From positions 4,766,984-4,830,983 of the forward strand of contig OZ024733.1 in assembly GCA_964016875.1 (NCBI GenBank): 64,000 nt of DNA, in the 5' to 3' direction. This stretch comes from Fallopia convolvulus. Taxonomy: Eukaryota; Streptophyta; Magnoliopsida; Caryophyllales; Polygonaceae. The notes beneath the pieces are model-generated. The model was not told the DNA's origin, made no database searches, and saw only the letters and a list, made by a program, of their open reading frames with translations. Each line of letters begins with the position of its first letter. Within the stretch, counting starts at the first letter, position 1. Below, piece after piece: positions 22,637-34,854 of this stretch. A program made the translations under genes and the position numbers.

Positions 22637-24857
22637 GAGGTGGTAGAACACATTCGACAGTCTACAACTGATGGTAGACAAACTGAGATTCGTTTTGTCA
22701 CGGCTTCGGGTCGCAAGAGGCAACACGAAGAATCGACCTCCGAGCCGGATTCTCGTCCCGACTTTGCTGCGACAAGAGAAGATCAGCCTCTCCATGATGA
22801 GGCCCCACCGACTCAGTTAGAGGATATGATGGTTGATTCTGTTGGGGCGACAGAGGATTACCGGGATTCTGTTGGGACGATAGAGGCTTCGAACGAGCCG
22901 TCGTCGTCATTCTCGCATCCGCCCCAGTCCGAACCTCCGCAGTCTGATACTTTGCCCTCCGACCCAACTCAGATTCATTTGGATGAGGTGGTTGTAGATT
23001 CTGTTGGGGGGACAGAGGCCCAACCTCCACATGTCGACTTGCCCGAGGAGACACCATATGGGCTCGACGATCCATCTATATTACGGGATTTTCATGGACA
23101 CATCGCCGACTTGATTTGGAGGTCATTCGGCCCGTTTAGGAACGACGTGGACGAACCTATTCGACGTATTACATGTCATAGCAGACCGAGGGAGTTTGCC
23201 AGATGGAGGGCTCACATTCCGTCGGCCGACGTTGATGCTGCAGAGGGTTCGTGGTTATGGATGATTCGACAGACCGGCCTGACACAGCTATTAGACTTCA
23301 AATTCGGCAACGTCGACCATGGTCTCATTTTTGCTTTTGTAGAGCGTTGGCATCCAGAGACCAACAACTTTCATTTTCCGTGGGGCGAGATGACGATTAC
23401 GCTCCACGACGTTGCCATCATCCTCGGTTTGCCGATTGAGGGGCACGAGGTAGCTCACACGTTCTCCTCAGCCGAGTGTGCTGATATGGTTGAGTATATG
23501 TTTAGCACGACGGAGGACTATTTGTTACTCGACCAGCGTGACTTCCTCAAGGACCTTAGGAAGGGCCATCTACACAGCCGAGATTTCTTCGATCACTTAC
23601 TTTTGATGATGGCTTTCGACGACCCGCCAGAGAGCATAGCTGCCGGTTTTCTGTGGCATTACTTGTCCACCAGCTTGTTCGTGGACAAATCCATGAACAA
23701 TGTAGATGTTGATATGTTGCCGTTGTTTGAGGACTGGGGTCGGGTTGTCGAGATTGCATGGGGTGTTGGCACGTTGGCATTTCTCTACCGCAATCTTGGG
23801 GAGGCTTCATGGGTTGGGGTGGCTCAGTTGGCGGGTTGCTCATATCTTCTTCAGGTATTTGGTTTTTTTGATTGAAAATGTCCTTGTCGAAATCTTTGTA
23901 AAGTGAACTGATTTTATTTTTTTCGGGGTGCCATAGATGTGGATATGGATGTATTTCATCTATTTCCCTAGCAACCCGAACCCGTTGCCTAGAGCAGAGG
24001 ACGATGAGAGGAGAGCATGTCGTTATCGGGTCGATCGCACACGGTTACGGACGTACGATACGTCGATCTACTATCGGCGCATCCTCGACTGTTACCGCCC
24101 GGAGGATGTACGTATCAGTTCTTACATTTTTGTAATGCATCGTTATTTTTAAATTTATGTTTCATGACGTCATTTCTTTATATTTCAGGTTTGCTGGACC
24201 CCCTATACTCGGGTTGACCTGGATCTCCAGTATCCGACGTCGAGGTATCGAGGCACCATCCAATACCTCGACATCAACGAGTTGTACATGCCCGAGATAT
24301 GCGTGCTGCAGTGGGGACGAGTTCAGAGTCGATCTTTGGACGTTATCGTACCACGCGTCTCACATCGTCTGTTGTCGCTTAGGGGTCGGGCATTGTACTT
24401 CCTCGACTTTGACGACGAGTATTACGGGTGGGGTAGCGTTATGGGCCACATTTGTCCATTGATCCTCACGCAGCCACGTGATGTCACTCCGTGGGACGTC
24501 GACGAGGAGTAACTGGACTTGTTCTTACAGATCTCGCATCCGACGTGTGTCCGAGGGCGCCCGTTCATCCGCACATCGTTCGAGCCCCTCTTCCGGCTGT
24601 CGATTTTCACAGGGTGAGTGTGTTTATTTTATCTAAGATTACTTTTGAGTTGTTGTTATATTACGTCTAATTGCATATGTCATTTTATATTACAACGTTT
24701 CCAGCTGATTAGGTCACACGTGCTTTCGGCCATGGAGGGGCATGCTCAGATTGATTTACCTTACTTAGGAGGTCTCTATGGGCTGGACGATACACCCGTT
24801 GCTCCCCCTTTGAGTCGAGCATCGCAGAGGCCCCCAGAGTCGTCGAGGTCGGCCTAG
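22637..24857 (+). pseudogene. plant mobile domain (PMD) protein gene, exons 2-5
   Basis: Exon 2 (22637-23854, 406 codons) has an acidic Ser/Pro-rich N-terminal half, then the plant mobile domain (PF10536 type, as in MAIN/MAIL1): SWLWMIRQTGL, LIFAFVERWHPETNNFHFPWGEMTITLHD (split here by position only), and AIILGLPIEG. Exon 3 (23937-24107) and exon 4 (from 24189) follow in phase 0 with good GT-AG borders and hold the typical WTPY-x-R and VMGHICP segments. A TAA at 24510 ends the frame early; coding resemblance continues to about 24611 and in a last exon 24705-24857, whose splice phase does not fit well. PMD proteins act in the nucleus in silencing and genome stability; transposon-borne copies are known. 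It may be a passenger gene helping the element. Confidence 0.7.
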
Positions 24858-25299
24858 AGCAGGGATCGTGTCCCATCCATTTGGGAACGAGGGGAGTCGT
24901 CTAGGATGGCGGAAGAGCGGTCGAGAGAGGAGGCTGCGAGAGAGGAGGCTGAGAGAGAGGTTCGGGGTTGGGCTGACCCGGACCATGACCCGGATTGTTT
25001 TTGTTTGGATTGTTGTTTTTTGGATTGTTTATATTATGACGACTTCGACGATTTTGGATTGTTGACATTGTATGGATTGTTTTGGATTATGTTATGACGA
25101 TTTCGGTGATTTTCGATTGTTGACGATTTTGGATTGTTTTGGATTATGTTATGACGATTGTTTTAATTTTTTATTGTTGATGATTTTGGATTGTTTATGT
25201 CCTTTGACCACATATCGCCAAATCTACGCCAAATATCGATTCTAGCCTACGAAATCTGCCAAATGCCAACAAAAAATATACAAATCTAGGCCAAATGCC

Positions 25300-25475
25300 A
25301 ACAAAAGGGCGGGTTGTAAACCTGCCCATTTGGCGCTTCTTCAACACATGGGTGGGTTTTGAACCCACCCATGTTTGGCCATAGAAGCGCCCATTTTCAA
25401 AAAATGGGTGGTTGTTATTTTCAAAAATTGGCGGTTATTTTTAAAAAATGGGTGGGTTCACAACCCGCCCATTTT
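25300..25475. repeat. palindrome cluster, middle part 1
   Basis: Units at about 25303 (gggcgggttgtaaacctgccc), 25349 (gggtgggttttgaaccc...) and 25448 (gggtgggttcacaacccgccc, truncated here). Same design as the end clusters. Confidence 0.75.
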
Positions 25476-25987
25476 GGTCGTGTTTAAAACTAGCACATCA
25501 AGGTCTAGGGTTATAAGTTTTAAGGTATATAAAATTAAAATAAGACCAAAATAAAACATACATGAGCTTAATAAATGGTTGAAGACCTCCTATGCCAATC
25601 TCCATACAAAACATACATTATAGATTGAGTCTAAGAGAATAAGTGGTTGAAGACGTTAATCGTTGATAGTTAGACATTAGATTTGAAAGTGATATATGAA
25701 GTTTGTGATAAACCAAAAATTGATTATAGTGGCGTTTGACGCTTTCTCATAGACATTGCTTACGATGGTTCAACTCATATAGATCATTCGCCCTAGCTAC
25801 TCATTACAATGAGAAGCCATCAACCGATGAAGTCCACTATCACGTTGAATAATAGTTGAAGAATTCTCGATGAGTGGTTCGTTAGTTGCAACTAAGATAT
25901 GAGAGGGTTGGAATGATTATTTGATGATTGAAGGACAACATGGTGGTGATTATAGGTTAAATGAGATCCATAAACAGATTACCATTT

Positions 25988-26190
25988 TGTGCGGATTTAT
26001 AACCCGCACAAGTTATTAAATTTTAATGCGAGAAAGCCCGTTTGGGCATGTTCCAAATCAAAAATCAAAACCCTAAACCCTAAGCTGCCCAAATGGGCGG
26101 CTTACAAATCTGTCCAATGTAGCCAGAAAGCAACCCTTGGGCGGGTTCCAAATCCGGCCAAATGGGCGGGTTCCAAATTCGCCCATTTTG
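25988..26190. repeat. palindrome cluster, middle part 2
   Basis: Units at about 25990 (gtgcggatttataacccgc), 26093, 26140 and 26164, spaced 24-100 bases, the last two with tccaaat centres. It lies just beyond the transposase gene 3' end. Confidence 0.75.
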
Positions 26191-27139
26191 GCGTTTATGT
26201 GGTTTCGCACTTCTATGCCAGTGAGCAAAACAGTGAGATACGCGGTCCGGGGCAGAAAAAACTCGGTCGCGTTTTGGCCCCCGTTTTTAAGATTCAACTT
26301 TCCATGTACAAAATCCCGGGACCGATTTTAATATAAAAAAGAAGATGCTCTATTTAATTAAAAAATATTTCGTTTTTACATACTAAGTAGTAGTCAAAAG
26401 TGTAAGTATGATATATAACAATAATTACAATCCTAAGTTGATATAGGCCCTCGTCCAGAACTCACTCGTCGAACCACATAGTCTTCCATTCGGCTCTTGT
26501 AGCGGTGGTGCGCTTCCCATCCATTAACACTCGATTGCTTATACGCTGTCCATTGCCTAGGCGGTGGAGGAGGGGATAGGACATTCATCGTTTTCCAACC
26601 AAAACTGCACACAATATAACATTATCAAAACATGCTAACAAATTTAGGTTAAAATCGAGCTTTCGGTCAGGAAAACATACCAGTACAAAATGTCCAGCGT
26701 TGGGGGTCCCGACCAGTGCCATAGCATATACCGTCAAAGGAGGCTCAACTCCCAAATCTGCCTACAATGGGCGGCATGTGTGCGGCCCATATCTACTCAA
26801 CATGACGACGGCCTCTTGGTGCAAAGTCGCAAACACCAACCTCATCATTGGAACTACCATCCAACCGTCTCGAGGGCACGGGGATGTTGTCATGCTCACT
26901 TCCCGAACAAGCCTCTCTATTCCACCATCTTCCTCGTACACCAAATCCAACTTATTTTGATTTTTTAGAATGTAATTCAAAAGAGTCAACCGAACCTCCG
27001 TGTACTTACTTTCATCTTCACCAAGTAACACGACAAGTGATCGATACCCACAATGACCATCACCCTCTACATTTTGGACCCGGATATGTATTCAAACATG
27101 AAGGGGTAAACCATGTCATTACCCCGTATAATATTCAAA

Positions 27140-27430
27140 CATGAAGAAGTGCGCTTCTTCTCCTCCTTCTTCTTCTTTATCTCCTCCTCCCTCTTCTTCT
27201 TCTCCTCCTCCCTCTACTTCTTCTTTTCTTCATCCCTCTTTTGCCTTTCCTCCTCCTTCTTCTTCTTCTCCTCCTCCTTCTTCTACTTCTTTTCTTCATC
27301 CCTCTTTTGCCTCTCCTCCTCCTTCCTCTTCTTCTCTTCCTCCCTTTCCTTCTTCTTCTCCTCCCCCCTCTTCCTCTTCGTCATCGTCTTCTCCTTGCCT
27401 TTACTATTCTCCTCGTCAATGTACTCCTCC
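27140..27430 (-). repeat. low-complexity purine run coding a charged linker
   Basis: On the plus strand a run of cttcttctcctcc-type sequence; on the minus strand it encodes Lys/Glu/Arg repeats (EEKKKEREEEKKRKEEE) between the transposase core and the OTU domain. Likely a charged helix or coiled coil. Confidence 0.75.
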
Positions 27431-30400
27431 CATGTCTTCCCCCTCTTAGTACTACTCTTCTTCTCACTCTCCCTAGGCCTTCCCTTATCGGCTTCACCAC
27501 GCGAGGGGTCTTGCAAATAAGCCGAACCGGGTCTTCACACTCCACCACCTTTTGGGCGACCTTAAAGATAGTGTCCTTGGGAATTTCCCCCGCTTGCAAC
27601 TGGGACCAAAACTTCCCCAATATCTTCTTCTCCTACGAAACGTTGATCCCATCATCGGGCAATCGATCATTCGCCCCCAAACCTTCCCACCGGACTTGCC
27701 TCCAATATATATCAACTTCATCGGGGACCAACGAGATGCCTTCTTCAACATAACCCTTGATCGTTTGGGGTGTAGGCATCCCATAGAGATACTCCACCAA
27801 CAGTCTCGAGGACTCACTTCGTCGGATATGTTCCCATATTTCGCTCTTTGTACTTGTTGCAATAACAATTTAATGTATTCTCTCGAACACCTTCTCACTA
27901 TGCGGTGGAAGAAAACCTTCTTCCATTCGAGTCCATCTAGTATTTCAACCGGTGCCACCGATCTACTCCTTCCCATCTCCTATTGGATTCGACGAACTTG
28001 ATCCATAAACATGTTATCCAAGTGTTCTATGATCATGCCAAAGCCTCCAACGGAAGATTGCAACATGTCTTTTAGCACAGAGTGTTGAGCCTCAACCCTA
28101 TAAGACGAAAATAAATATATATATATAAATATATATATACAAAAAAAATTGGGAGAAATAATATTGAACAAAAATGATAGGAGGGGAAGGTTATCGGTTA
28201 GTCGATCTTGTTGTAAAATGTAGAATATGATCGGACCACACACTCACTAGCTTCTCCTTATGTGGAGTAAACCATGTCTTCTCAACATATGACACCAAAC
28301 CGGTTCCACCTTTCCAGTTCCATATATTCCGAAAATGTTCAAGTCGGGCCTCATACTCCTCCTCTGTGTGTGCCCTCATAACTCGATGAACGCTACTAGT
28401 GAATCATTTCGGGTCTATTTGTTGTGTTTTTGCATATGCCCTCACATTCCGAGCCACATGGACTTGACACAAGAAGTGGGGGACCTTGAAGACACTCTTC
28501 ACCGCCTTCAATGCTCCAAGCTCTCTATCCGACATGAAACAACGCGGCTTTTGGTTGCCGAATAAGAACTTCAATGGCAAGATTGCCCATTTGAAGTACT
28601 TCGTCTTCTCCTTCCTCATGAAGACAATAGAAATACAATATGTCAAGTTTGTGGATGTCATCCCTACAAACTCCAAACAAGGCCATCCGTACCTAAAACA
28701 TTGACAGCAAATAGTTATATATCAAGAATTAATGATCACTCAAACAACTCAATAACAAAAACGTGGTACATAAACGAGATGACATACCTATTGCTCTTGT
28801 ACGTGCAATCCATGATAACGACATTCGGAAACATCCTCAACAAATGTCGTGAGTCCGGATGACTAATAAGCAACGCGATCAACGCCAACTCCCCATCTTT
28901 TTGCCTCCCGCTCATCGTGTCGGTGAAGTATCCCTTCTCCTTCAACCACGCCAAGGAGTATTGTGTCACGTTCAATTGACCCATTGAAATCCTCCTTTGA
29001 GACGCCTTGAATTATAGACTTGTGTCCTCAATAGTAAGCTTTCAGGGTTCTTTTGGATAAGTTCCATAAAAATGGACTTAGGCTTTGTACCCGACGTACT
29101 AGCAAGTATTATGTGGTTGCGCTCCTCCGCACTAAGACGATGTGCACCCCTAACCCCTTTCAAATCTGGGGGAAGCTCATGGTTATGTAACCCTCTTATC
29201 ACCGATAATGTCCAACGAGAGGGTGTATATGAATTCCCTCTCCTAAACAACCCATGCAACTCAAATGGACACTCGGTCTTCTTCGAATCCCGTGCTTTCT
29301 TCACCTCATTCTTCCTCCCTGATCTATACTTACCCGACCTTAAACATTGTAAAATGATCTTATCGGGTTTGGACGACTTGGTCGTTATGATCATAGATAT
29401 ACCAAGTGTAACACCCCTATTTTACAACATTGGGTATTACCGCCAGTGACCTCGGATTTTACCGTCCAAATTCATCCAAGGCTTTTAGAATGATATAGAA
29501 CGATAAAATGCGGAATAAACATAATCATATAAATAAAAGTTTCTCTCGAAAGAGACTTTATTCTTACAACCCAACTTACATTACTTAAAACCAAAAACTT
29601 GTTCGAGAATACAATTCATAAAAAACTTTGTCCTTGAAGCAATAACGGAAATAAACCAAAAGGATTTGCAAATACATCTTGGAGCTCCTCGTCCTTCCTT
29701 TGCCCTTCACCTTACGCCTTGTTGAAATTCCTAGGTTCTGACATAATTCGCGAGGGGCGAGAATATGCCAGGCAACATGCGGAAAAGAAGAATTAGCCTA
29801 AGAGACTAAGCAAGCGGGAACGGAACTTCCCAAGGGTAATTTGGTAATTTGAGTAATATCGAGGAAGATATTAACGGGTTGTGTTTTTAGGATAAGGTTT
29901 ATTTATGTGAGGTTTAACGGTACGAAGGAGAGCATATCTCGAGCGACGATAGCTCGATAATCGAGAGAAGAACTACGAGATTGTAGACTTCTTTTAGAAT
30001 CGAAAGTATGTTGGGAACGTTATTAATTCATACAAGTTGAAAACCTCTCGCGCCCTGAGCGGACCGAGAGCCGGATCAATCATTTGAGATCGGTCCGGTT
30101 TTGATGTCTTTTAACTGTGCATTGGGCACCTATCTTATATAGTGACGAAAATATTCAATTTCGTTAATGATTTTTAAAAAAGGGGGTGGGGGCTCAGATG
30201 GCCCGATACACCAAGGGAAACACAGTTTCCGGCACTTAGCTAGAGTGCAGCTCGTCCCTCCTTGCAATCGGAGCGAACTGGATCAAGATCCTGAAAGTCG
30301 TACTTTAAGCGCAAAGGCATACGACTTAGTAAAATTATATAGAGGCGTCGGAAACTTCCACGCCCCTTACTAGTTTGTTCGACATCGATCTCTAAACGAG

Positions 30401-32295
30401 ACCGTAAACGATCAAGGCCACAACCATACTAGTATATATAGTCCTATCGAATAAAGAGCGAACTATGCTAACAATGGGGTCGTTATCTCTAACAATCGAT
30501 ATTTCCTATGTTCATTTATTACTTAGCACACAAGTTGTTCCCAACATCGAGAATTTTACGGAAGCGAAGTATATAAGGTCACAAGGGGAATTTCCACTTG
30601 CCTTGTTTTCATGAGTAGTATAGCGATAAGACAAAAAGTGCGGTTCGCGACTTTGAACAAGAATCTCGACCTATCGACACGGAAATTTACGAACGATCTT
30701 TAAATACGAATTCCTTTTTAAGGTTTGGAAATTCTCTTATATACTTAGTATAAGAGAAGAAATTCTAAATTATTATAATAATAATTTAGGTGGCTAATTA
30801 AAATAATAATATTCCTTTATTATTATTTTAATTTTGTAATATCCTTTTATTCCTTAAAAATATCCTTATTTAATTATTAAAATAATTTCTTTTAATTTCA
30901 CTTGCTAATTTCTTAAAATAAATAAGCAAGTATAACTCATAAAAGTATATGATATCATACTTTACCTAAGAAGGTATTTTTAAGTTATATCAACCTTAAG
31001 ATTATAAAGGTCTTTTATAACTTTATTAAGATGTTTCAACTTAGAGTTATTATAATATTTCTTTATTTTCAATCATATCCATATAATACTTAAAATATTA
31101 TTTTCTCAATAAAGAATATTTTATTAATATCCATTACTTTAGTAAAACCTTGTCTAGTTATAAAAACCATATTATATAGAGATAAAATAGTAATAGGCCA
31201 CTTTCTTAGTAATTTCCATAAATAGGACTTTCTATTTACTTTATAAAGTAGCTTTCCCCAAACTAACATAATATTAAATTAATCTTATTTATTTTATCCT
31301 CATTTTCTTTCCATACCTTGTAGTTTATATAATACATGATCATGGCTTAACATATCCTACTTTATACTTATAGTATATTTTTATGATATCTTAGGTCACA
31401 AAAATAATATATTTCTATATCTTACAATATCTTTTCATGTAAGAAATTTTTATATACTTAGCAATATAATGTTATAAATTATCTTATTGTCATATTCCTT
31501 ATATTTACAATAAAAGTTTATGCCTTGTAGGCAATCTCTACACCTAGAGATAGATTAAACTAATATTTTATTAAATGATAACTTTATTAATATAACTATC
31601 ATTAATATAATTATATTCATATAACTTGTTATTATCTACTCTTAGAGATAAGTAATATTATAACTTGGAAAAGATTATACTTTTATAAAGGTAATATTTA
31701 ATATAAAAACTAAAATCTGTAAGCTAATAATTTTATAACAATACTTTTTATAAGAGCTTTTACACATTATTTACAATTACCTTGTCTTGCAATTTTATTA
31801 TGATATAAGAAATTATGAATACTTTATCTATTTGCTATCATAATATCTTCAACTAACAAGATTTCACTTAAGATATTTATTAGATTTAATCTCACAAATA
31901 ACTTATTTACTTTACTATTTCTACTAATAACTTATTTTAACTACATAAATTAATTAATTTAATAAAAATAAAAGGTTTAGAATTATACTGTTTAGTTGCC
32001 TGTATTACAGAATACAGAGGAAGAGAGCAGGGGAGGGCCGGCAGTGGTGTGCGGCGGCAGCAGGGAGGCTCCGACGGGGCAGGGTAGTCCGGCGAAGGCT
32101 CGGCGGGGCATCGGCGGTGCACCGGTGGACGGGGTGGTGGCCGGTGGTCTCAAGGGAGAAAAGAGGAGGCTCTTTGAGGAGCTTTGGAGGGAGAAACAAA
32201 GCTTGAAAGGGGCTGGTTTTTGGGACAATTGAGAGCAAGTTGCAAGAAAGGGAAGAGATTATTGAAGGTGTGAGTTTGAAGGGAGGTTGAGGCTT

Positions 32296-32305
32296 CTTTA
32301 TATAG
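32296..32305 (-). promoter_or_regulatory. TATA box of solo LTR B
   Basis: CTATATAAAG on the minus strand; its counterpart in LTR A is TATTTAAAG. It fixes the LTR orientation as minus, the same as the host transposase gene. Confidence 0.65.
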
Positions 32306-32594
32306 GCAAAGGGGCAAGCTTCTTCAATCCATGGCAATGGTGGAGGACCAATGGAGGAGAAGGGAAAGCTCACCAATTGGGCAAAGTTGTGTTTGTTGAT
32401 GGTGATGAAAGGTGATGTAGGGCATATGATGTCATGGAGATAGCCTTACAAGCAAAAGGAAGAAGAAGGGCATGCAATGGTTGTTTTTGATTCTACGTCA
32501 GTCAATCAGACATAGGTCTGCAGTCTATTTTGGAGAAGAAGAAGATAGGGTTGATATAAAATTAAAAGGATGGGGTGATTGAGTAAGAAATTGC

Positions 32595-32675
32595 AAATGG
32601 TCTAGCGGATTAGAGGGGATGGGCGTGTGAGTGTGTTTGCAAGAGGGGTCGGGTTCAAGTCCCGGCTCTTGCATT
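32595..32675 (+). promoter_or_regulatory. tRNA-like pol III module in solo LTR B
   Basis: A box TGGTCTAGCGG (32598-32608) and B box GGTTCAAGTCC (32652-32662). The B box is the loop of a T-arm hairpin, tcggg/cccgg around ttcaagt, enclosed by gcaagag/ctcttgc. It lies in the U3 part of the LTR on the opposite strand. Confidence 0.6.
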
Positions 32676-33777
32676 CTTTTTACTAGACCTTTATTGTAAT
32701 TTTAATGCCTTGTTGTGATTTATTTTATTTAATAAAACTTCGAGATTCATAATGCATTATTTTTATTTAAATGCTTTTAATTTATTCATAACCCTTATGA
32801 TGCATTCTTGAACTTTATTTAATTTACTTAATATTCTCTTTTTAAAGAGAAAATAAGGGTTATTATAATATATTGGAAATTCTCTTTTACATAGAGAAAA
32901 GAATTATAAAAATAAATATTATATTATATTCGGTTTTAAAACCTTGGAATATCGCGGATATTACAACAAGACCGATAGTTTTAACCCATTGTCTCAACTC
33001 TTCCATTGTATCAAATCCGTCATTTTTATTAAAGTAGAAGTCGACTTCCATGTGATCAACATGCTCACTATACGGACAAACCTATATATAAAACCGAAAA
33101 CCAATAAACTAGGCCCGTTGATGCGACCCCAACCTTGGATGCTAGCCAGGAGGCCGGGTCTTTCACCTTGCACTCGGATGGCCCTGTCACCCGTGTCAGG
33201 GCTCGGGCCATCGAGACCGCGACCCAATCCTTGGTGTCGCGTTTGTCCGCAAGCCACGGCGCGCCCTTCTCCGCGCCGACGCACACCACCGTATGCGTCC
33301 TCGGCGTAGAAGAACCTCAAGACTTGCCCTCGGTACCAACCTTCACTGCCTCGGCACCATCGGACCCGTCTCTTGCGCCAGACCCCGGGTTAGCGTCGCC
33401 ACTGAGGTTCTCGCAAGCCTCACCACTTGAGGTTCTTCGGACCTGGGGTATCTAACACACACAAAAAAAACTACCTAAAAAGCAAAAGATTATAGCTGAA
33501 AAACAAAACTACTCTAAGCCTTGGGTTGTCTCCCAAGAAGTGCTTATTTAATGTCATTAGCTTGACCCTGAGCATGATTTGACAAGATTAGACATTCTCA
33601 ATGCCCTTAACAACCTGTCAAATCCTTTTGCACACATCTCAGAAAAACATAAGTAGCACCATGATAAATTAAAGATGCATAATATAACTTTCAAATACCG
33701 TTTTAACTTATCAAACATGTGTGCCTAGTTGGCATGAAATAGCATTTGCTCAAATAAATTCAGCACAAGTGGTGGCT

Positions 33778-34653
33778 TTAGAAAATACTTACAGTATGAG
33801 TCCAAGCACTTGGTAGAATACCACTTTCTTCAAAGATGAACTCCATATATTTCTCATCATCCACCTTGTGTTGTAGACTTGGCTCCTCATCTTGGAACTC
33901 CATAAGCTCTGGATATGAGAAGGTGGGGAAATTGAAGCATGGGATGTCAAGGCCTAACATAGAGCACACCATGACAGCGGGAGACGTAATAGATGCATCA
34001 TGTTGTTTTTCTCCCACGTGGTTGTCTACTTCATCAGCAAAGAAGTCATCATGATCGACAAAAGAGTCTTCTTCCAAAACCACAAAACCCTGTAACAATT
34101 TACTCCACATGGGTAAAGATGACTCAGGCTCTCTAGGCTCTGTAAGAATCTCTATGCCTGCACAAACTTCTCTTGGCTTTGTGATGATCTGCTCAACTTG
34201 CCTTATAGGTGTGAATTCATGTTGGACATGAAATTCTTCCTCATAACCCATATCAAGTGTAGTAGATTCCTCCTCAACATGAATCTGAGTGTCTAACTCA
34301 TGATCGTTTGACTCCAATGTGATTACACCACTCCTTTCACACAACTCAAAAGGGCATGAGATTGTGGAATGAAAATATGAAGAACAAGACTCATAGTGCT
34401 CCTTGATTCTAGTATTCGCCCGTATGGAGAGATCCCTAATTATATCCTCAAGAGACGTATCAATCGGCTGGGGTGGTTGGGAAGATGACTCAACCAGAAA
34501 GCTTTGATGGCTCATGAAATAGAAGAAATCCCAGCATTCCTCAAGTCCCATAAATAAAAGCCTCCCGTTGCTCATGTAGTCAGCCAATCCTCTTGTCTCA
34601 ATATTCATACCATGGATAACTCCCATGTTTACCTCTATATCACTATACTGCAA
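33778..34653 (-). CDS. 291-aa acidic ORF of the Athila-like derivative, function unknown
   Basis: An uninterrupted frame located shortly after the PBS in element orientation, with ATG at 34653. The protein is acidic, rich in Glu, Asp, Ser and aromatic residues, and has phrases such as EECWDFFYFM and DVDNHVGEK-like acidic loops. There is no zinc knuckle, protease or RT motif and no signal peptide or membrane segment. Its position is that of gag, and some non-autonomous plant elements keep only such a frame, but I do not recognise the family. An intact frame in a derelict region is unusual. Confidence 0.45.
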   Translation of the reverse strand: MQYSDIEVNMGVIHGMNIETRGLADYMSNGRLLFMGLEECWDFFYFMSHQSFLVESSSQPPQPIDTSLEDIIRDLSIRANTRIKEHYESCSSYFHSTISCPFELCERSGVITLESNDHELDTQIHVEEESTTLDMGYEEEFHVQHEFTPIRQVEQIITKPREVCAGIEILTEPREPESSLPMWSKLLQGFVVLEEDSFVDHDDFFADEVDNHVGEKQHDASITSPAVMVCSMLGLDIPCFNFPTFSYPELMEFQDEEPSLQHKVDDEKYMEFIFEESGILPSAWTHTVSIF

Positions 34654-34836
34654 TCCCCAAGCACCAAGTTAAAACACATGGTCTTGAAATCTTGAAAAAT
34701 AGACATGAAAGTGTTCATCCTGCAACTGTCTACACTCGAACAAAGCCATGGATCAGTAGTACGGGTGTTATGAACCGTAAGATAGGTTCACAACACCAAG
34801 AATAGCACAAAAGTAAAAAACGCAAATAGCGACGAG

Positions 34837-34854
34837 TCCCCGGCAACGACGCCA
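34837..34854 (-). other. primer-binding site, Asp tRNA
   Basis: On the minus strand TGGCGTCGTTGCCGGGGA, complementary with one mismatch to the 3' end of plant Asp tRNA (known PBS of Athila-type elements). It lies four bases from the LTR end. Confidence 0.8.

Larger units (their letters stand above)
24858..26432. other. central non-coding region between the two MULE genes
   Basis: It starts with an Arg/Glu-type gagagaggaggct stretch, then a degenerate run of ggattgtt repeats (about 25005-25195), then palindrome units, then unique AT-rich sequence (25500-25985) and a second set of palindrome units. No gene of its own. The two convergent genes end at its borders. Confidence 0.6.
29407..32965 (-). 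mobile_element. solo LTR B inside the transposase exon
   Basis: 3,559 bp, TGTAACACCCC...GGATATTACA as read on the plus strand, with target duplication ccaag/acaag (29402-29406 and 32966-32970; one mismatch). It has no PBS, PPT or coding region, so it is a solo LTR left by LTR-LTR recombination. CTATATAAAG on the minus strand (32296-32305) is a strong TATA box. The transposase frame reads continuously from 32966 to 29406 when the LTR is skipped. Same family as LTR A. Confidence 0.9.

Noticed and set aside
27113..27753. Plus-strand Ser/Phe- and Leu-rich frames over the cttctt run
   Set aside because: They are the antisense of the Lys/Glu-rich linker and transposase core on the minus strand.
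33119..33455. Possible host exon (open GC-rich frames, LASxEAESFTL-like peptide)
   Set aside because: The same sequence recurs at 42969-43281 and is the start of an LTR.
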